Source: Bacteroidota bacterium (GTDB taxonomy: Bacteria; Bacteroidota; Bacteroidia; B-17B0; Aurantibacillaceae). From it: a stretch of 64,000 bases of DNA. The position numbers were made by a program, and so were the translations under genes. The notes beneath the pieces were generated by a model. It was not told where the DNA came from, did no database searches, and saw only the letters and a program-made list of their open reading frames with translations. Position 1 is the first letter of the stretch. Each line of letters opens with the position of its first letter. Of the stretch, positions 40,188 to 49,191 are shown piece after piece. The stretch lies in contig JAFDYB010000093.1 in assembly GCA_018267655.1 (NCBI GenBank), forward strand, positions 33,422 through 97,421, written 5' to 3'.

Positions 40188-40367
40188 TTAAATATTTTCA
40201 ACTTTTAATAAATGTTTCACTTTGCTAATCATACCGTTTACGGCAGGATTAATTTGTTTTTCGATAGTATGGTAAGTATGGCGAAGTCCTAAAGCTACTA
40301 GGGTAGCTCTTTGTTCAGGAGTTCTTTTTGCGGTACTTTTTACTAAAGTTAATTTTACTTTCGACAT
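40188..40367 (-). CDS. rpmD: 50S ribosomal protein L30 (uL30)
   Basis: 59 residues: start ATG 40367-40365, stop TAA 40190-40188. It begins MSKVKLTLVKSTAKRTPEQR and has the ALGLRHTYHTIEK stretch of L30. It fits between rpsE and rplO in the spc operon, 6 bp before rplO. Confidence 0.95.
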   Translation of the reverse strand: MSKVKLTLVKSTAKRTPEQRATLVALGLRHTYHTIEKQINPAVNGMISKVKHLLKVENI

Positions 40368-40378
40368 ATAATAAATCT

Positions 40379-40897
40379 TTATCCGTTAAATACTTTTTCG
40401 AGTGATATACCACGTTGTTGTGCTACAGTAATAGGATCGCGCATTTTCATTAAAGCGTCTAAGGTTGCTTTAACCACGTTATGAGGGTTGCTAGAGCCTT
40501 TTGATTTAGCTAACACATCAGTTACGCCAACACTTTCAAGTACTGCACGCATCGCACCACCGGCAATAACACCTGTACCATGAGCTGCAGGCTTTAAAAA
40601 CACCTTTGATCCGCCAAATTTTCCTTCTTGCGAATGAGGCACAGTTCCTTTTAACACTGCAACTTTTACAAGATTCTTTTTTGCATCTTCAATGCCTTTG
40701 GTAATAGCATCAGTTACTTCGTTAGCTTTACCTAGGCCATGGCCAATAACCCCTTTTTCGTTACCAACAACTACTATTGCTGCAAAACTAAAGTGGCGGC
40801 CGCCTTTTGTAACTTTAGTAACACGTTGTATTGCTACTAGTTTATCTTTTAATTCGATTTCGCTCGATTTTACACGTTTAACTACTTCTTTCGACAT
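40379..40897 (-). CDS. rpsE: 30S ribosomal protein S5 (uS5)
   Basis: 172 residues: S5 N-terminal double-stranded RNA-binding domain ([20 protein letters not shown]) and C-terminal [21 protein letters not shown] domain. S5 helps decoding fidelity and mRNA unwinding. Begins 12 bp after rplR. Confidence 0.97.
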   Translation of the reverse strand: MSKEVVKRVKSSEIELKDKLVAIQRVTKVTKGGRHFSFAAIVVVGNEKGVIGHGLGKANEVTDAITKGIEDAKKNLVKVAVLKGTVPHSQEGKFGGSKVFLKPAAHGTGVIAGGAMRAVLESVGVTDVLAKSKGSSNPHNVVKATLDALMKMRDPITVAQQRGISLEKVFNG

Positions 40898-40909
40898 CTT
40901 AATACTAAT

Positions 40910-41266
40910 TTAGAATTTTAAACCTCCTTCACGGGCGCCTTCAGCCAATGATTTAATACGACCATGGTACAAAAACCCGCCTCTGTCAAACACTACATTA
41001 CTAATTCCGCTGGCAACTGCTTTCTCAGCAATTAGCTTTCCAACCATTTTAGCTTTTTCTATTTTACTACTTTTGTTTGATGCTAATGATTTATCAATAG
41101 AACCAACGGCCAATAATGTTTTTCCTGATTTATCGTCAATTAGTTGAGCATATATTTCTGCATTGCTGCGAAATACAGCTAAACGAGGTGATTGCGATGA
41201 ACCCGATACTTTTTTACGTATCCTTAATTTTATACGTTGTCTTCTTTCTTCTTTACTTAACGACAT
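40910..41266 (-). CDS. rplR: 50S ribosomal protein L18 (uL18)
   Basis: 118 residues beginning [20 protein letters not shown], ending [20 protein letters not shown] plus six residues. L18 binds 5S rRNA along with L5, encoded upstream. Located between rplF and rpsE. Confidence 0.97.
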   Translation of the reverse strand: MSLSKEERRQRIKLRIRKKVSGSSQSPRLAVFRSNAEIYAQLIDDKSGKTLLAVGSIDKSLASNKSSKIEKAKMVGKLIAEKAVASGISNVVFDRGGFLYHGRIKSLAEGAREGGLKF

Positions 41267-41284
41267 AACTTCTCAATTTTTTAA

Positions 41285-41839
41285 TTATTTTTTAGAAGCT
41301 GATTTACCTGCCTTGCGGCGTAATACTTCATTACTAAATTTAATACCCTTTCCTTTGTATGGCTCAGGCTTACGCAGGCTTCTAATTTTTGCTGCTACCA
41401 TTCCAAGCAAAGCTTTGTCGGCGCTCTCCAAAATAATTTTTGGGTTTTGACCTTTTTCCGATTCCGTTTTTACCTTAACCTCTGCAGGCAGTTCAAACGA
41501 AACGTTGTGTGAGTACCCTAAAGCCAGTTCTAACACTTGACCTTTGTTGTTTGCGCGATAACCTACCCCTACCAACTCTTGTTCTGTTTTATACCCTTCG
41601 CTAACGCCTTTAACCATATTGGCTATTAAGGCACGATACAAACCATGTAATGCGCGATGACGCTTTTGATCTGTAGGGCGTGTAACGTTAATTTCGTTGT
41701 TTTCAATTTTTACGGTAATATCCGCATCTACTTTTTGGCTTAATGTGCCCTTAGTTCCTTTTACGGTAACTAAACCATTGTTGATTGTTACTTCAACTCC
41801 TTTTGGTAAACTAATTGGGGCTTTTCCTATACGTGACAT
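41285..41839 (-). CDS. rplF: 50S ribosomal protein L6 (uL6)
   Basis: 184 residues, two L6 folds, with GVGYRANNKGQVLELALGYS and the C-terminal PEPYKGKGIKFSNEVLRRK. It sits near the factor-binding region of the 50S subunit. A strong Shine-Dalgarno AGGAGGA (41853-41847) lies 7 bp before the start, unusual in this phylum. Confidence 0.97.
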   Translation of the reverse strand: MSRIGKAPISLPKGVEVTINNGLVTVKGTKGTLSQKVDADITVKIENNEINVTRPTDQKRHRALHGLYRALIANMVKGVSEGYKTEQELVGVGYRANNKGQVLELALGYSHNVSFELPAEVKVKTESEKGQNPKIILESADKALLGMVAAKIRSLRKPEPYKGKGIKFSNEVLRRKAGKSASKK

Positions 41840-41846
41840 GTTTAAA

Positions 41847-41853
41847 TCCTCCT
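41847..41853 (-). promoter_or_regulatory. Strong Shine-Dalgarno of rplF
   Basis: AGGAGGA on the minus strand, 7 nt from the ATG. Most genes in this window have no such motif, so this one and the similar sites before rplE, rplX and rplW stand out. Confidence 0.7.
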
Positions 41854-41859
41854 AATTAA

Positions 41860-42258
41860 TTATGATACATAACATAAAACTTCACCGCCAACATTTTGTT
41901 TGCGGGCTTCTTTATCGGTCATTAAACCTTTTGAAGTTGAAAGAATGGCTATTCCTAAGCCGTTCATTACTTTTGGCACTTCTGATACGCCGGCGTATTT
42001 ACGTAAACCTGGCGATGAAACACGGTTTAGTGTTGATATCGCTGATTTTTTTGTTACCGGGTGGTACTTTAATGCTATTTTAATTGAACCCTGTTTGTTT
42101 TGTGTTTCTTCGAATTTATAATTTAAAATAAATCCCTTTTCAAAAAGAATTTTTGTCATTTCTTTTTTTAAGTTTGAGGCAGGAACCTCAACAACTCTGT
42201 GGTTAGCCCTTATTGCGTTACGTAAACGCGTAAGGTAATCTGATATTGTATCTGTCAT
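41860..42258 (-). CDS. rpsH: 30S ribosomal protein S8 (uS8)
   Basis: 132 residues beginning MTDTISDYLTRLRNAIRANH and ending KEARKQNVGGEVLCYVS. S8 binds the central domain of 16S rRNA, and in E. coli it represses its own spc operon. Here a 113-bp gap with a consensus-like promoter precedes it, so rpsH may start a separate transcript inside the supercluster. Confidence 0.97.
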   Translation of the reverse strand: MTDTISDYLTRLRNAIRANHRVVEVPASNLKKEMTKILFEKGFILNYKFEETQNKQGSIKIALKYHPVTKKSAISTLNRVSSPGLRKYAGVSEVPKVMNGLGIAILSTSKGLMTDKEARKQNVGGEVLCYVS

Positions 42259-42333
42259 TTTTTCTTCGTTTATATGTTATTTCGCATTTACTGCAAAATA
42301 ATTATATTAAACATTATTTTAACTAAAGGGGCG

Positions 42334-42363
42334 CAAAGTTAATTATTTATTTGCAACCCACAA
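42334..42363 (-). promoter_or_regulatory. Internal promoter before rpsH
   Basis: On the minus strand: TTG (42363-42361), exactly 19 bp, then TAACTTTG (42341-42334), followed by a GC-rich GCGCCCC discriminator as at the rplU and rpsL promoters. It lies in the largest gap of the ribosomal cluster outside the operon ends and would leave a leader of about 70 nt before rpsH. Confidence 0.65.
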
Positions 42364-42371
42364 ATTTTTTT

Positions 42372-42641
42372 TTACCAGCTTGATTTTGTTACACCCGGAA
42401 TTAAGCCAAAGTTTGCCATTTCTCTGAATGTTACACGACTAATGCCAAATGCACGCATATAACCACGTGGCCGGCCGGTTAAACTGCAACGATTACGTCC
42501 GCGAACAGGTGAAGAGTTTTTAGGTAGTTGTTGTAATTCTTCCCATTTACCTTCTTTTTTTAATTGTTCGCGTTTTGTTGCGTACTTTGCTACTAATTTT
42601 GCCCTTTTTACCTCGCGGGCTTTCATTGATTCTTTTGCCAT
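42372..42641 (-). CDS. rpsN: 30S ribosomal protein S14 (uS14), zinc-free type
   Basis: 89 residues: [20 protein letters not shown] start, [20 protein letters not shown] core. The long form without CxxC zinc pairs. S14 is one of the late 30S proteins in the head. It precedes the rpsH gap. Confidence 0.96.
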   Translation of the reverse strand: MAKESMKAREVKRAKLVAKYATKREQLKKEGKWEELQQLPKNSSPVRGRNRCSLTGRPRGYMRAFGISRVTFREMANFGLIPGVTKSSW

Positions 42642-42647
42642 TGTATT

Positions 42648-43214
42648 TTATGAAGCTTTACGTTTAAATGGTATTCCAAATTCTGTTAATAAAGCATGTG
42701 CTTCTTTATCAGTGGTAGCAGATGTTACAAATGTAATATCCATACCAGTAATTTTTTGAACTTTATCTATGTCGATTTCAGGGAAAATAATTTGCTCGCT
42801 TACACCAAAAGTGTAGTTACCGTTTCCATCAAATCCCTTATCGTTTATTCCTTTAAAATCGCGAATACGCGGAAGTGCAGAAGCGATTAATCTATCTAAA
42901 AATTCATACATTTTTTCTCCACGCAAGGTTACTCTTACTCCAATTGCTACGCCTTTACGTAATTTAAAGTTCGAAATATCTTTTGTTGAGTAGGTTGGTA
43001 CTGCTTTTTGACCGGTTATAGTAGTCATTTCTTTTATTGCCGATTCAATTAATTTTTTATCGGAAACTGCATCGCCTACACCTTGGTTAATGCAAATTTT
43101 TTCCAGTTTAGGAACTTGCATTGAACTTTTATATTGAAACTGCTTTTTTAATGCAGGAATTACTTCGTTTTTATATTTTTCTTTTAAACGAGGTTTATAT
43201 TCTGTTGTTGCCAT
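42648..43214 (-). CDS. rplE: 50S ribosomal protein L5 (uL5)
   Basis: 188 residues with [20 protein letters not shown] and [20 protein letters not shown] segments. L5 binds 5S rRNA and forms a bridge to S13. Its ATG overlaps the rplX stop by one base (TAATG), and AAGGAGG inside rplX (43231-43225) is its Shine-Dalgarno, 10 nt away. Confidence 0.97.
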   Translation of the reverse strand: MATTEYKPRLKEKYKNEVIPALKKQFQYKSSMQVPKLEKICINQGVGDAVSDKKLIESAIKEMTTITGQKAVPTYSTKDISNFKLRKGVAIGVRVTLRGEKMYEFLDRLIASALPRIRDFKGINDKGFDGNGNYTFGVSEQIIFPEIDIDKVQKITGMDITFVTSATTDKEAHALLTEFGIPFKRKAS

Positions 43215-43531
43215 TATTTAATTGCCTCCTTCGATTTTTTTGAAATACGTACTGATTTTCCTGTTTTCTCATCTATTTTGCGGCCAATACGAACTGTTTT
43301 ACCACCTTCAATTAGCATTAAATTAGATATATGAATACTTCCTTCTTTTTTTACGATGCCGCCATTTGTATTTTTAGCATTTGGTTTTTCGCTCTTGCTT
43401 ATTAGGTTTACGCCTTCAACTAAAGCCCGTTGTTTTGTAACGTCAATTGAAAGAATTTTTCCTTGAGAACCGCGCGATTCTCCTGAAATAACTTTCACTA
43501 AATCGCCTTTTTTAAGTTTTAATTTTGTCAT
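43214..43531 (-). CDS. rplX: 50S ribosomal protein L24 (uL24)
   Basis: 105 residues, KOW domain at the start ([20 protein letters not shown]). It initiates 50S assembly at the 5' end of 23S rRNA. Shine-Dalgarno AAGGAGA (43546-43540) is 8 nt before the ATG. Confidence 0.96.
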   Translation of the reverse strand: MTKLKLKKGDLVKVISGESRGSQGKILSIDVTKQRALVEGVNLISKSEKPNAKNTNGGIVKKEGSIHISNLMLIEGGKTVRIGRKIDEKTGKSVRISKKSKEAIK

Positions 43532-43551
43532 TGGTAAAATCTCCTTTATAA

Positions 43552-43920
43552 TTAAAGCACTTCAGGTGCTAGTGAAATAATTTTCATAAATTGCTTATCA
43601 CGTAGTTCGCGGGCAACGGGACCAAAAATACGTGTTCCACGCATTTCGTCGGTGTTGTTTATTAACACCACTGCATTGTCATCGAAACGGATGTAAGAAC
43701 CATCTGCACGGCTAATTTCTTTTTTTGTACGTACAATTACAGCTTTGCTAACTGTTCCTTTTTTTACGTTACCGCTTGGTAATGCATGTTTAACGGTTAC
43801 TACAACTTTATCTCCAATTGAAGCATAGCGCTTGCGCGTACCTCCTAACACACGGATAACCAATACTTCTTTGGCGCCACTGTTATCGGCCACGGTTAAT
43901 CTTGATTCGTTTTGTATCAT
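43552..43920 (-). CDS. rplN: 50S ribosomal protein L14 (uL14)
   Basis: 122 residues: [20 protein letters not shown] start, [20 protein letters not shown] core. L14 lies at the subunit interface and contacts 16S rRNA. Normal position after rpsQ. Confidence 0.97.
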   Translation of the reverse strand: MIQNESRLTVADNSGAKEVLVIRVLGGTRKRYASIGDKVVVTVKHALPSGNVKKGTVSKAVIVRTKKEISRADGSYIRFDDNAVVLINNTDEMRGTRIFGPVARELRDKQFMKIISLAPEVL

Positions 43921-43945
43921 TTTTCAGTATTTTATGCTTTAATTT

Positions 43946-44203
43946 TTATTTAACTTTTTCTATAACTTCAACCAAACGCCATCTTTTAGTTTTACTTAAT
44001 GGCTTTGTTTCCATTATTTTTACTTTGTCGCCAATGCTGCACTCGTTTTTTTCGTCGTGTGCAACAAAAGTTGATGTTTTGTTTACGAATTTACCGTATT
44101 TTGGGTGTTTTACTTTACGCATAACAGCAACAACAATACTCTTGTTCATTTTATTGCTTTTTACTACACCTATTTTTTCTTTTCTTAAATTTCTTTCTTC
44201 CAT
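43946..44203 (-). CDS. rpsQ: 30S ribosomal protein S17 (uS17)
   Basis: 85 residues, OB fold: [20 protein letters not shown], then [21 protein letters not shown]17 is a primary 16S rRNA binder. It begins 6 bp after rpmC. Confidence 0.96.
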   Translation of the reverse strand: MEERNLRKEKIGVVKSNKMNKSIVVAVMRKVKHPKYGKFVNKTSTFVAHDEKNECSIGDKVKIMETKPLSKTKRWRLVEVIEKVK

Positions 44204-44209
44204 AAAAAA

Positions 44210-44407
44210 TTATTTTTTAGTTGCCTTGCGCTTGTTTAACTCTGTTTTTAAGCGTGCAATAGTACGGCGAGTTTCACGGATTTTTGCTGGACTCTCAACA
44301 GGAGATATTGCGTGATTTATACCCATTTTTTCTAATGTGTGTTTTTCTGCTTTAATTTTATCGGCTAATTCTGCATCTAAAATTGCAACTATGTCTTTGT
44401 TTTTCAT
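44210..44407 (-). CDS. rpmC: 50S ribosomal protein L29 (uL29)
   Basis: 65 residues, two helices, ending ETRRTIARLKTELNKRKA plus TKK. L29 lies near the peptide exit tunnel. Spacing to rplP is 69 bp, one of the longer gaps here, and I see no promoter-like box in it. Confidence 0.95.
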   Translation of the reverse strand: MKNKDIVAILDAELADKIKAEKHTLEKMGINHAISPVESPAKIRETRRTIARLKTELNKRKATKK

Positions 44408-44476
44408 TGTTTGTTTTTAATTAAAATAAGAAACTTGGTTAAAGTAACGGTTTAACTGCGTTTGCTTACCGGTTAT

Positions 44477-44902
44477 TTATTTTACATCTTCATAATCGTG
44501 GCGTACAACAAAACGGGTAATTACAGGCAGTTTTTGAGCTGCAAGGCGTAAGGCCTCTTTTGCAGTTTCTAAAGGTACACCCTCTGCTTCAAAAATAATT
44601 CGCCCACGTTTTACCGGAGCCATCCAATATTCAAGCGATCCTTTACCTTTACCCATACGAACCTCTGCTGGTTTTGCTGTTACGGGACGATCTGGAAATA
44701 TTCTTATCCAAACTTGTCCTTCACGTTTCATAAAACGGGTTAATGCTTGGCGAGCAGATTCAATTTGGCGTGAATTAACACGTGCTTCGCTCAATGCTTT
44801 AATACCAAATGATCCAAACGCTAGTTCGTGGCCGCGTTTTGCATCACCGCGCATTTTCATTTTATGCGATTTTCTATATTTACTTTTTTTAGGTTGTAAC
44901 AT
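44477..44902 (-). CDS. rplP: 50S ribosomal protein L16 (uL16)
   Basis: 141 residues beginning [20 protein letters not shown], with [21 protein letters not shown]16 binds near the A-site tRNA. Normal S10-operon position after rpsC. Confidence 0.97.
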   Translation of the reverse strand: MLQPKKSKYRKSHKMKMRGDAKRGHELAFGSFGIKALSEARVNSRQIESARQALTRFMKREGQVWIRIFPDRPVTAKPAEVRMGKGKGSLEYWMAPVKRGRIIFEAEGVPLETAKEALRLAAQKLPVITRFVVRHDYEDVK

Positions 44903-44927
44903 GACTAAAATTTTTTATTCTGAATGA

Positions 44928-45647
44928 TTACTTTCTTTCGGCTTTTTTGCGGCTAGTTTTACCTGAGCCTCCTTGTGTTTTCTTTTCGCGCAAGCCGCCT
45001 CCATAAGGATTTAAATCGCGTTTACCATAAACTTCACCACGGCATATCCATACTTTTATACCAATACGACCGAACGAAGTATGTGCTTCTGCTACTGCAT
45101 AATCAATATCTGCACGAAGTGTATGTAAAGGCGTGCGTCCTTCTTTGTAACCCTCAACGCGCGCCATTTCAGCACCACCTAAACGACCGCTAACTTTAAT
45201 CTTAATACCTTCAGCTCCTAAGCGCATTGTGCTGGCAATTGCCATTTTAGCTGCACGACGGAAAGAAATACGACCTTCTATTTGGCGAGCTATGCTATCG
45301 GCAACCAAACGAGCGTCTAATTCCGGACGTTTAATTTCAAAAATATTAATTTGAATATCTTTTTTGGTTATTTTCTTTAACTCCTCTTTTAACTTATCTA
45401 CTTCTTTTCCGCCTTTACCAATAATGATTCCTGGGCGAGATGTATTAATAGTTACAGTGATTAATTTTAATGTTCTTTCAATAACAATTTTAGATATACC
45501 GCCTTTTGCTAAGCGTGCTTTTAGATAATTACGGATTTTATCATCTTCTACAATTTTATCCTTGTAGTCTTTTCCGCCAAACCAGTTAGAATCCCATCCT
45601 TTAATGATGCCTAACCTTAAACCTATTGGATTTGCTTTTTGTCCCAT
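44928..45647 (-). CDS. rpsC: 30S ribosomal protein S3 (uS3)
   Basis: 239 residues with a KH domain at about 40-110 ([20 protein letters not shown]) and the C-terminal [20 protein letters not shown] domain. S3 forms part of the mRNA entry site. The tail ([14 protein letters not shown]) is basic. Confidence 0.97.
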   Translation of the reverse strand: MGQKANPIGLRLGIIKGWDSNWFGGKDYKDKIVEDDKIRNYLKARLAKGGISKIVIERTLKLITVTINTSRPGIIIGKGGKEVDKLKEELKKITKKDIQINIFEIKRPELDARLVADSIARQIEGRISFRRAAKMAIASTMRLGAEGIKIKVSGRLGGAEMARVEGYKEGRTPLHTLRADIDYAVAEAHTSFGRIGIKVWICRGEVYGKRDLNPYGGGLREKKTQGGSGKTSRKKAERK

Positions 45648-45659
45648 TTCTTTTTATTA

Positions 45660-46049
45660 TTATTTGGTATCTAAAATTAAAGTAACATGATTTGAACGTT
45701 TACGAATACGGTAGCCACGGCCTTGAGGTGCAGTACGAAGACGTTTCTGCATCATTGCGCTATCAACCATTACTTCTTTTACAAAAAGTGTACCTTCGTC
45801 GGCACGCTGATTGCTTTTACTTTCGTAGTTGGCTATTGCCGATTTCAATAATTTTTCTAAACGAGTAGATGCTTCGCGAGTATTAAATTTTAAAATATTT
45901 AATGCTTTGTAAACATCTAGTCCTCTTACTAAGTCAGCCACCTGACGCATTTTTCTTGGTGAGGTTGGGCAGTTATTTAACTTTGCAAAATAAGTTGATT
46001 TATTTGCTTCTTTGCGCTTATCAGCTGCTATTTTCTTTCTTCTTCCCAT
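45660..46049 (-). CDS. rplV: 50S ribosomal protein L22 (uL22)
   Basis: 129 residues with a short basic N-terminal extension before [20 protein letters not shown]. The C-terminal hairpin [20 protein letters not shown] lines the peptide tunnel. 7 bp after rpsS. Confidence 0.96.
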   Translation of the reverse strand: MGRRKKIAADKRKEANKSTYFAKLNNCPTSPRKMRQVADLVRGLDVYKALNILKFNTREASTRLEKLLKSAIANYESKSNQRADEGTLFVKEVMVDSAMMQKRLRTAPQGRGYRIRKRSNHVTLILDTK

Positions 46050-46056
46050 GGCTTAA

Positions 46057-46326
46057 TTATTTTTTATTGTGACCTGCATGACCTTTAAATACACGGGTTG
46101 GAGAAAATTCTCCTAATTTATGTCCAACCATATTTTCAGTAACATAAACCGGAATAAATTTGCTTCCATTGTGCACAGCAAATGTATGTCCCACAAACTC
46201 CGGTGGAATTGTGCAGTTACGTGCCCAGGTTTTAATAGCCGATTTTTTTCCTGAACTATTCATTTTTACAACCTTACCGGCTAAGTTTTGATCGATGTAA
46301 GGTCCTTTTTTTAGTGATCTTGCCAT
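46057..46326 (-). CDS. rpsS: 30S ribosomal protein S19 (uS19)
   Basis: 89 residues beginning [20 protein letters not shown], with [21 protein letters not shown]19 pairs with S13 in the 30S head. Between rplB and rplV. Confidence 0.97.
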   Translation of the reverse strand: MARSLKKGPYIDQNLAGKVVKMNSSGKKSAIKTWARNCTIPPEFVGHTFAVHNGSKFIPVYVTENMVGHKLGEFSPTRVFKGHAGHNKK

Positions 46327-46388
46327 TATTTTTGTTTTTTGTTTTGAATTTCGGTTTGCACCGAAACCATTAAACGGTTATTAATTAA

Positions 46389-47213
46389 TTATTTTTTTCT
46401 TCTTTCTACAATATGTTTGTTACTTGACTTTTTAGGGTAACGAGTTTTTAAGCCTTTAGAGAATACACCTTTGCGTGAGCGAGGGTGTCCACCAGATGCG
46501 CGACCCTCACCACCACCCATAGGGTGATCAACAGGATTCATTGCTACTGCACGCGTACGAGGACGTACACCTAACCAACGCTTACGGCCCGCTTTACCAT
46601 GAACTTCTAGATTGTGATCTGCATTTGACACCGAGCCAATAGTTGCTTTGCAAGTAATCAATATTAAACGAGTTTCGCCTGAAGGCATTTTTAGCGTAGC
46701 ATATTTTCCTTCACGAGCACTTAATTGTGCGTAAGAACCTGCGCTACGAGCCATTACAGCTCCTTGTCCAGGGCGTAATTCAATATTGTGGATAACTGTA
46801 CCCAGTGGAATTTCCGATAAAAATAAAGTATTTCCAATTTCAGGAGCTGCTCCTTTACCTGAAGTAACTTTTTGACCAACTTTTAAGCCATTTGGTGCTA
46901 TTATGTAGCGTTTTTCGCCATCTTTATAAACTAATAAAGCAATGCGGGCTGTACGGTTTGGATCGTATTCAACTGATTTTACAGTAGCCTCTATTCCATC
47001 TTTTTCGCGCTTAAAATCAATTAAACGGTATGCTTTTTTATGACCTCCGCCTATATAGCGCATTGTCATTTTACCTTTGTTATTACGACCTCCTGAGTTT
47101 TTAGAAGGTGCTATAAGCGATTTTTCAGGTTTATCTGTTGTGATTTCGCTGAAATCCGATATTACTTTGTAGCGTAAGCTCGGCGTTAACGGTCTGAATT
47201 TTTTTAATCCCAT
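46389..47213 (-). CDS. rplB: 50S ribosomal protein L2 (uL2)
   Basis: 274 residues, full length. [20 protein letters not shown] and the conserved [19 protein letters not shown] region (essential His for peptidyl transfer in E. coli) are visible. L2 joins the subunits. Confidence 0.98.
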   Translation of the reverse strand: MGLKKFRPLTPSLRYKVISDFSEITTDKPEKSLIAPSKNSGGRNNKGKMTMRYIGGGHKKAYRLIDFKREKDGIEATVKSVEYDPNRTARIALLVYKDGEKRYIIAPNGLKVGQKVTSGKGAAPEIGNTLFLSEIPLGTVIHNIELRPGQGAVMARSAGSYAQLSAREGKYATLKMPSGETRLILITCKATIGSVSNADHNLEVHGKAGRKRWLGVRPRTRAVAMNPVDHPMGGGEGRASGGHPRSRKGVFSKGLKTRYPKKSSNKHIVERRKK

Positions 47214-47228
47214 TTTAATTTCTATTTA

Positions 47229-47519
47229 TTAAATGCTTGCGTAAAAATCAATTGCTTCGCCTTGTTTTAACGTTACGTATGCTTTTTTTGAACGATTTAC
47301 TCGCCCAATAGCCAAACCACGCGTTGTATTGCGAGTTTTAACCTTTCCAACATATTGCTGAGTGTTAACTGAATCAACTTTAACACCGTACGTTTTTTCA
47401 ACGGCATTTTTTATTTCTAATTTATTTGCCTCTTTTACCACCACAAATCCATAACGATTCAATTTTTCGGATTGTGAGGTTAATTTTTCTGTTATTATTG
47501 GCTTAATTAATATTTTCAT
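47229..47519 (-). CDS. rplW: 50S ribosomal protein L23 (uL23)
   Basis: 96 residues: IIKPIITEKLTSQSEKLNRY-like start, then VEKTYGVKVDSVNTQQYVGK. L23 is the docking site for trigger factor and SRP at the tunnel exit. A perfect Shine-Dalgarno AAGGAGG (47534-47528) is 8 nt before the ATG. Confidence 0.96.
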   Translation of the reverse strand: MKILIKPIITEKLTSQSEKLNRYGFVVVKEANKLEIKNAVEKTYGVKVDSVNTQQYVGKVKTRNTTRGLAIGRVNRSKKAYVTLKQGEAIDFYASI

Positions 47520-47527
47520 GTCTGTTC

Positions 47528-47534
47528 CCTCCTT
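47528..47534 (-). promoter_or_regulatory. Strong Shine-Dalgarno of rplW
   Basis: AAGGAGG on the minus strand with an 8-nt spacer, the best ribosome-binding motif in the cluster. It is in the 19-bp gap after rplD. Confidence 0.75.
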
Positions 47535-47538
47535 GCAA

Positions 47539-48168
47539 TTATTTATTTAAAATTGATTCAATAACTTTTACTGAGCTTTCTGACAATATTACATTTTCAG
47601 CATTCAAAATATCATACGTATTTAAATCATTTGCGCTAATTACTTTTGCTGTTTGAACATTGCGCGATGATAAATAAATATTTTTATTTGCTGCTCCTAA
47701 TACCAATAACGTTTTTTTGTCGTTTAGATTTAAATTTTTCACTAAATCAACATAATTTTTAGTTTTAGGTTGATCAAAATTAAAGTCCTCTAAAACGGTT
47801 ATTGCATTATCTTTTGCTTTATAACTAAGCGCTGATATACGCGCTAAAGTTTTTACTTTTTTATTTAGCTTAAAAGAGTAATCACGAGGCTTTGGCCCAA
47901 ATACACGTCCTCCACCAACAAATAACGGCGATTTCATTGAACCTGCACGAGCTCCGCCTGTTCCTTTTTGGCGTTTAAGTTTTTTGGTTGTACGAGCTAT
48001 TTCAGCACGTTCTTTTGATTTATGTGTACCTTGGCGTTGGTTAGCTAAATATTGCTTAACATCAAGGTATATACAATGATCGTTTGGCTCAGCATTAAAA
48101 ATGGTATCAGCCAGTTCTACTTTCTTTGTGGTTTTTTTACCACTTATATTTAAAATTTCTACTTGCAT
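47539..48168 (-). CDS. rplD: 50S ribosomal protein L4 (uL4)
   Basis: 209 residues. The tunnel loop [20 protein letters not shown] is clear. L4 lines the peptide tunnel; in E. coli it also represses the S10 operon. 9 bp after rplC. Confidence 0.97.
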   Translation of the reverse strand: MQVEILNISGKKTTKKVELADTIFNAEPNDHCIYLDVKQYLANQRQGTHKSKERAEIARTTKKLKRQKGTGGARAGSMKSPLFVGGGRVFGPKPRDYSFKLNKKVKTLARISALSYKAKDNAITVLEDFNFDQPKTKNYVDLVKNLNLNDKKTLLVLGAANKNIYLSSRNVQTAKVISANDLNTYDILNAENVILSESSVKVIESILNK

Positions 48169-48177
48169 GTCAATTAC

Positions 48178-48801
48178 CTATTTTTCAATTAATACATAAG
48201 AACCTTTAGCTCCCGGGATAGATCCTTTTACAAGGATTACATTTTTTTCGGGCATTATTTTTACTACCTGAAGGTTTTGAATTTTTTTGCGATTTCCGCC
48301 CATACGACCAGCCATGCGTAAGCCTTTCATTACACGTGATGGATCTGAGGAGGCTCCTAATGAACCCGGTGCACGCTCGCGATCATGCTGACCGTGAGAT
48401 TTATTTGCGTGACCCACCCCACTAAACCCATGGCGTTTTACAACACCTTGAAATCCTTTTCCTTTTGACGTTCCAATCACATCAACAAAATCGCCTTCTG
48501 CAAAAATATCAACTGTTACAGTATCGCCCAAATTTTTACTTACTTCAAAATGGCGAAACTCAACAACTTTACGTTTAGGAGAAGTGTTTGCTTTACTAAA
48601 GTGACCTTTCATGGCATCTGATGAATGTTTTTCTTTTTTATCATCAAAAGCCAGTTGCAAAGAAGTGTATCCTTCTTTGTCATTGGTTTTTACTTGCGTT
48701 ACTACGCAAGGACCCGCTTCTATTACTGTGCATGGTAGGTACTTACCATTGGCATCGAAGAAACTAGTCATTCCTATTTTTTTACCAATTAAACCTGACA
48801 T
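48178..48801 (-). CDS. rplC: 50S ribosomal protein L3 (uL3)
   Basis: 207 residues, [20 protein letters not shown] start and the [20 protein letters not shown] core with its conserved glutamine. L3 initiates 50S assembly. 49 bp after rpsJ. Confidence 0.97.
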   Translation of the reverse strand: MSGLIGKKIGMTSFFDANGKYLPCTVIEAGPCVVTQVKTNDKEGYTSLQLAFDDKKEKHSSDAMKGHFSKANTSPKRKVVEFRHFEVSKNLGDTVTVDIFAEGDFVDVIGTSKGKGFQGVVKRHGFSGVGHANKSHGQHDRERAPGSLGASSDPSRVMKGLRMAGRMGGNRKKIQNLQVVKIMPEKNVILVKGSIPGAKGSYVLIEK

Positions 48802-48850
48802 TTTATTTATTATTTATTGTTATTGTTTACTTTATTTAATGCTAACTCTA

Positions 48851-49156
48851 TCAAACTTTTATTTCAACTTCAACCCCACTAGGCAATTCAAGCTTCATTA
48901 AAGCATCTACGGTTTTAGACGATGAGCTGTAAATATCTAATAAACGTTTGTATGAGCATAGCTGATACTGTTCACGAGCTTTTTTGTTAACGTGTGGTGA
49001 ACGTAATACTGTAAAAATTCTTTTATGTGTAGGCAATGGAATTGGCCCATTTACTACAGCATTTGTTGCCTTTACGGTTTTCACAATTTTCTCGGCTGAC
49101 TTATCTACCAAGTTGAAATCGTATGATTTTAATTTTATTCTTATTCTTTGGTTCAT
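48851..49156 (-). CDS. rpsJ: 30S ribosomal protein S10 (uS10)
   Basis: 101 residues: [20 protein letters not shown] start and [20 protein letters not shown] loop. S10 is in the 30S head and is also NusE in transcription antitermination. It follows fusA directly (35 bp) with no tuf gene between. Confidence 0.97.
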   Translation of the reverse strand: MNQRIRIKLKSYDFNLVDKSAEKIVKTVKATNAVVNGPIPLPTHKRIFTVLRSPHVNKKAREQYQLCSYKRLLDIYSSSSKTVDALMKLELPSGVEVEIKV

Positions 49157-49191
49157 GATTAAAGAACGTTGGTTTTAGTTATATTAATTTA

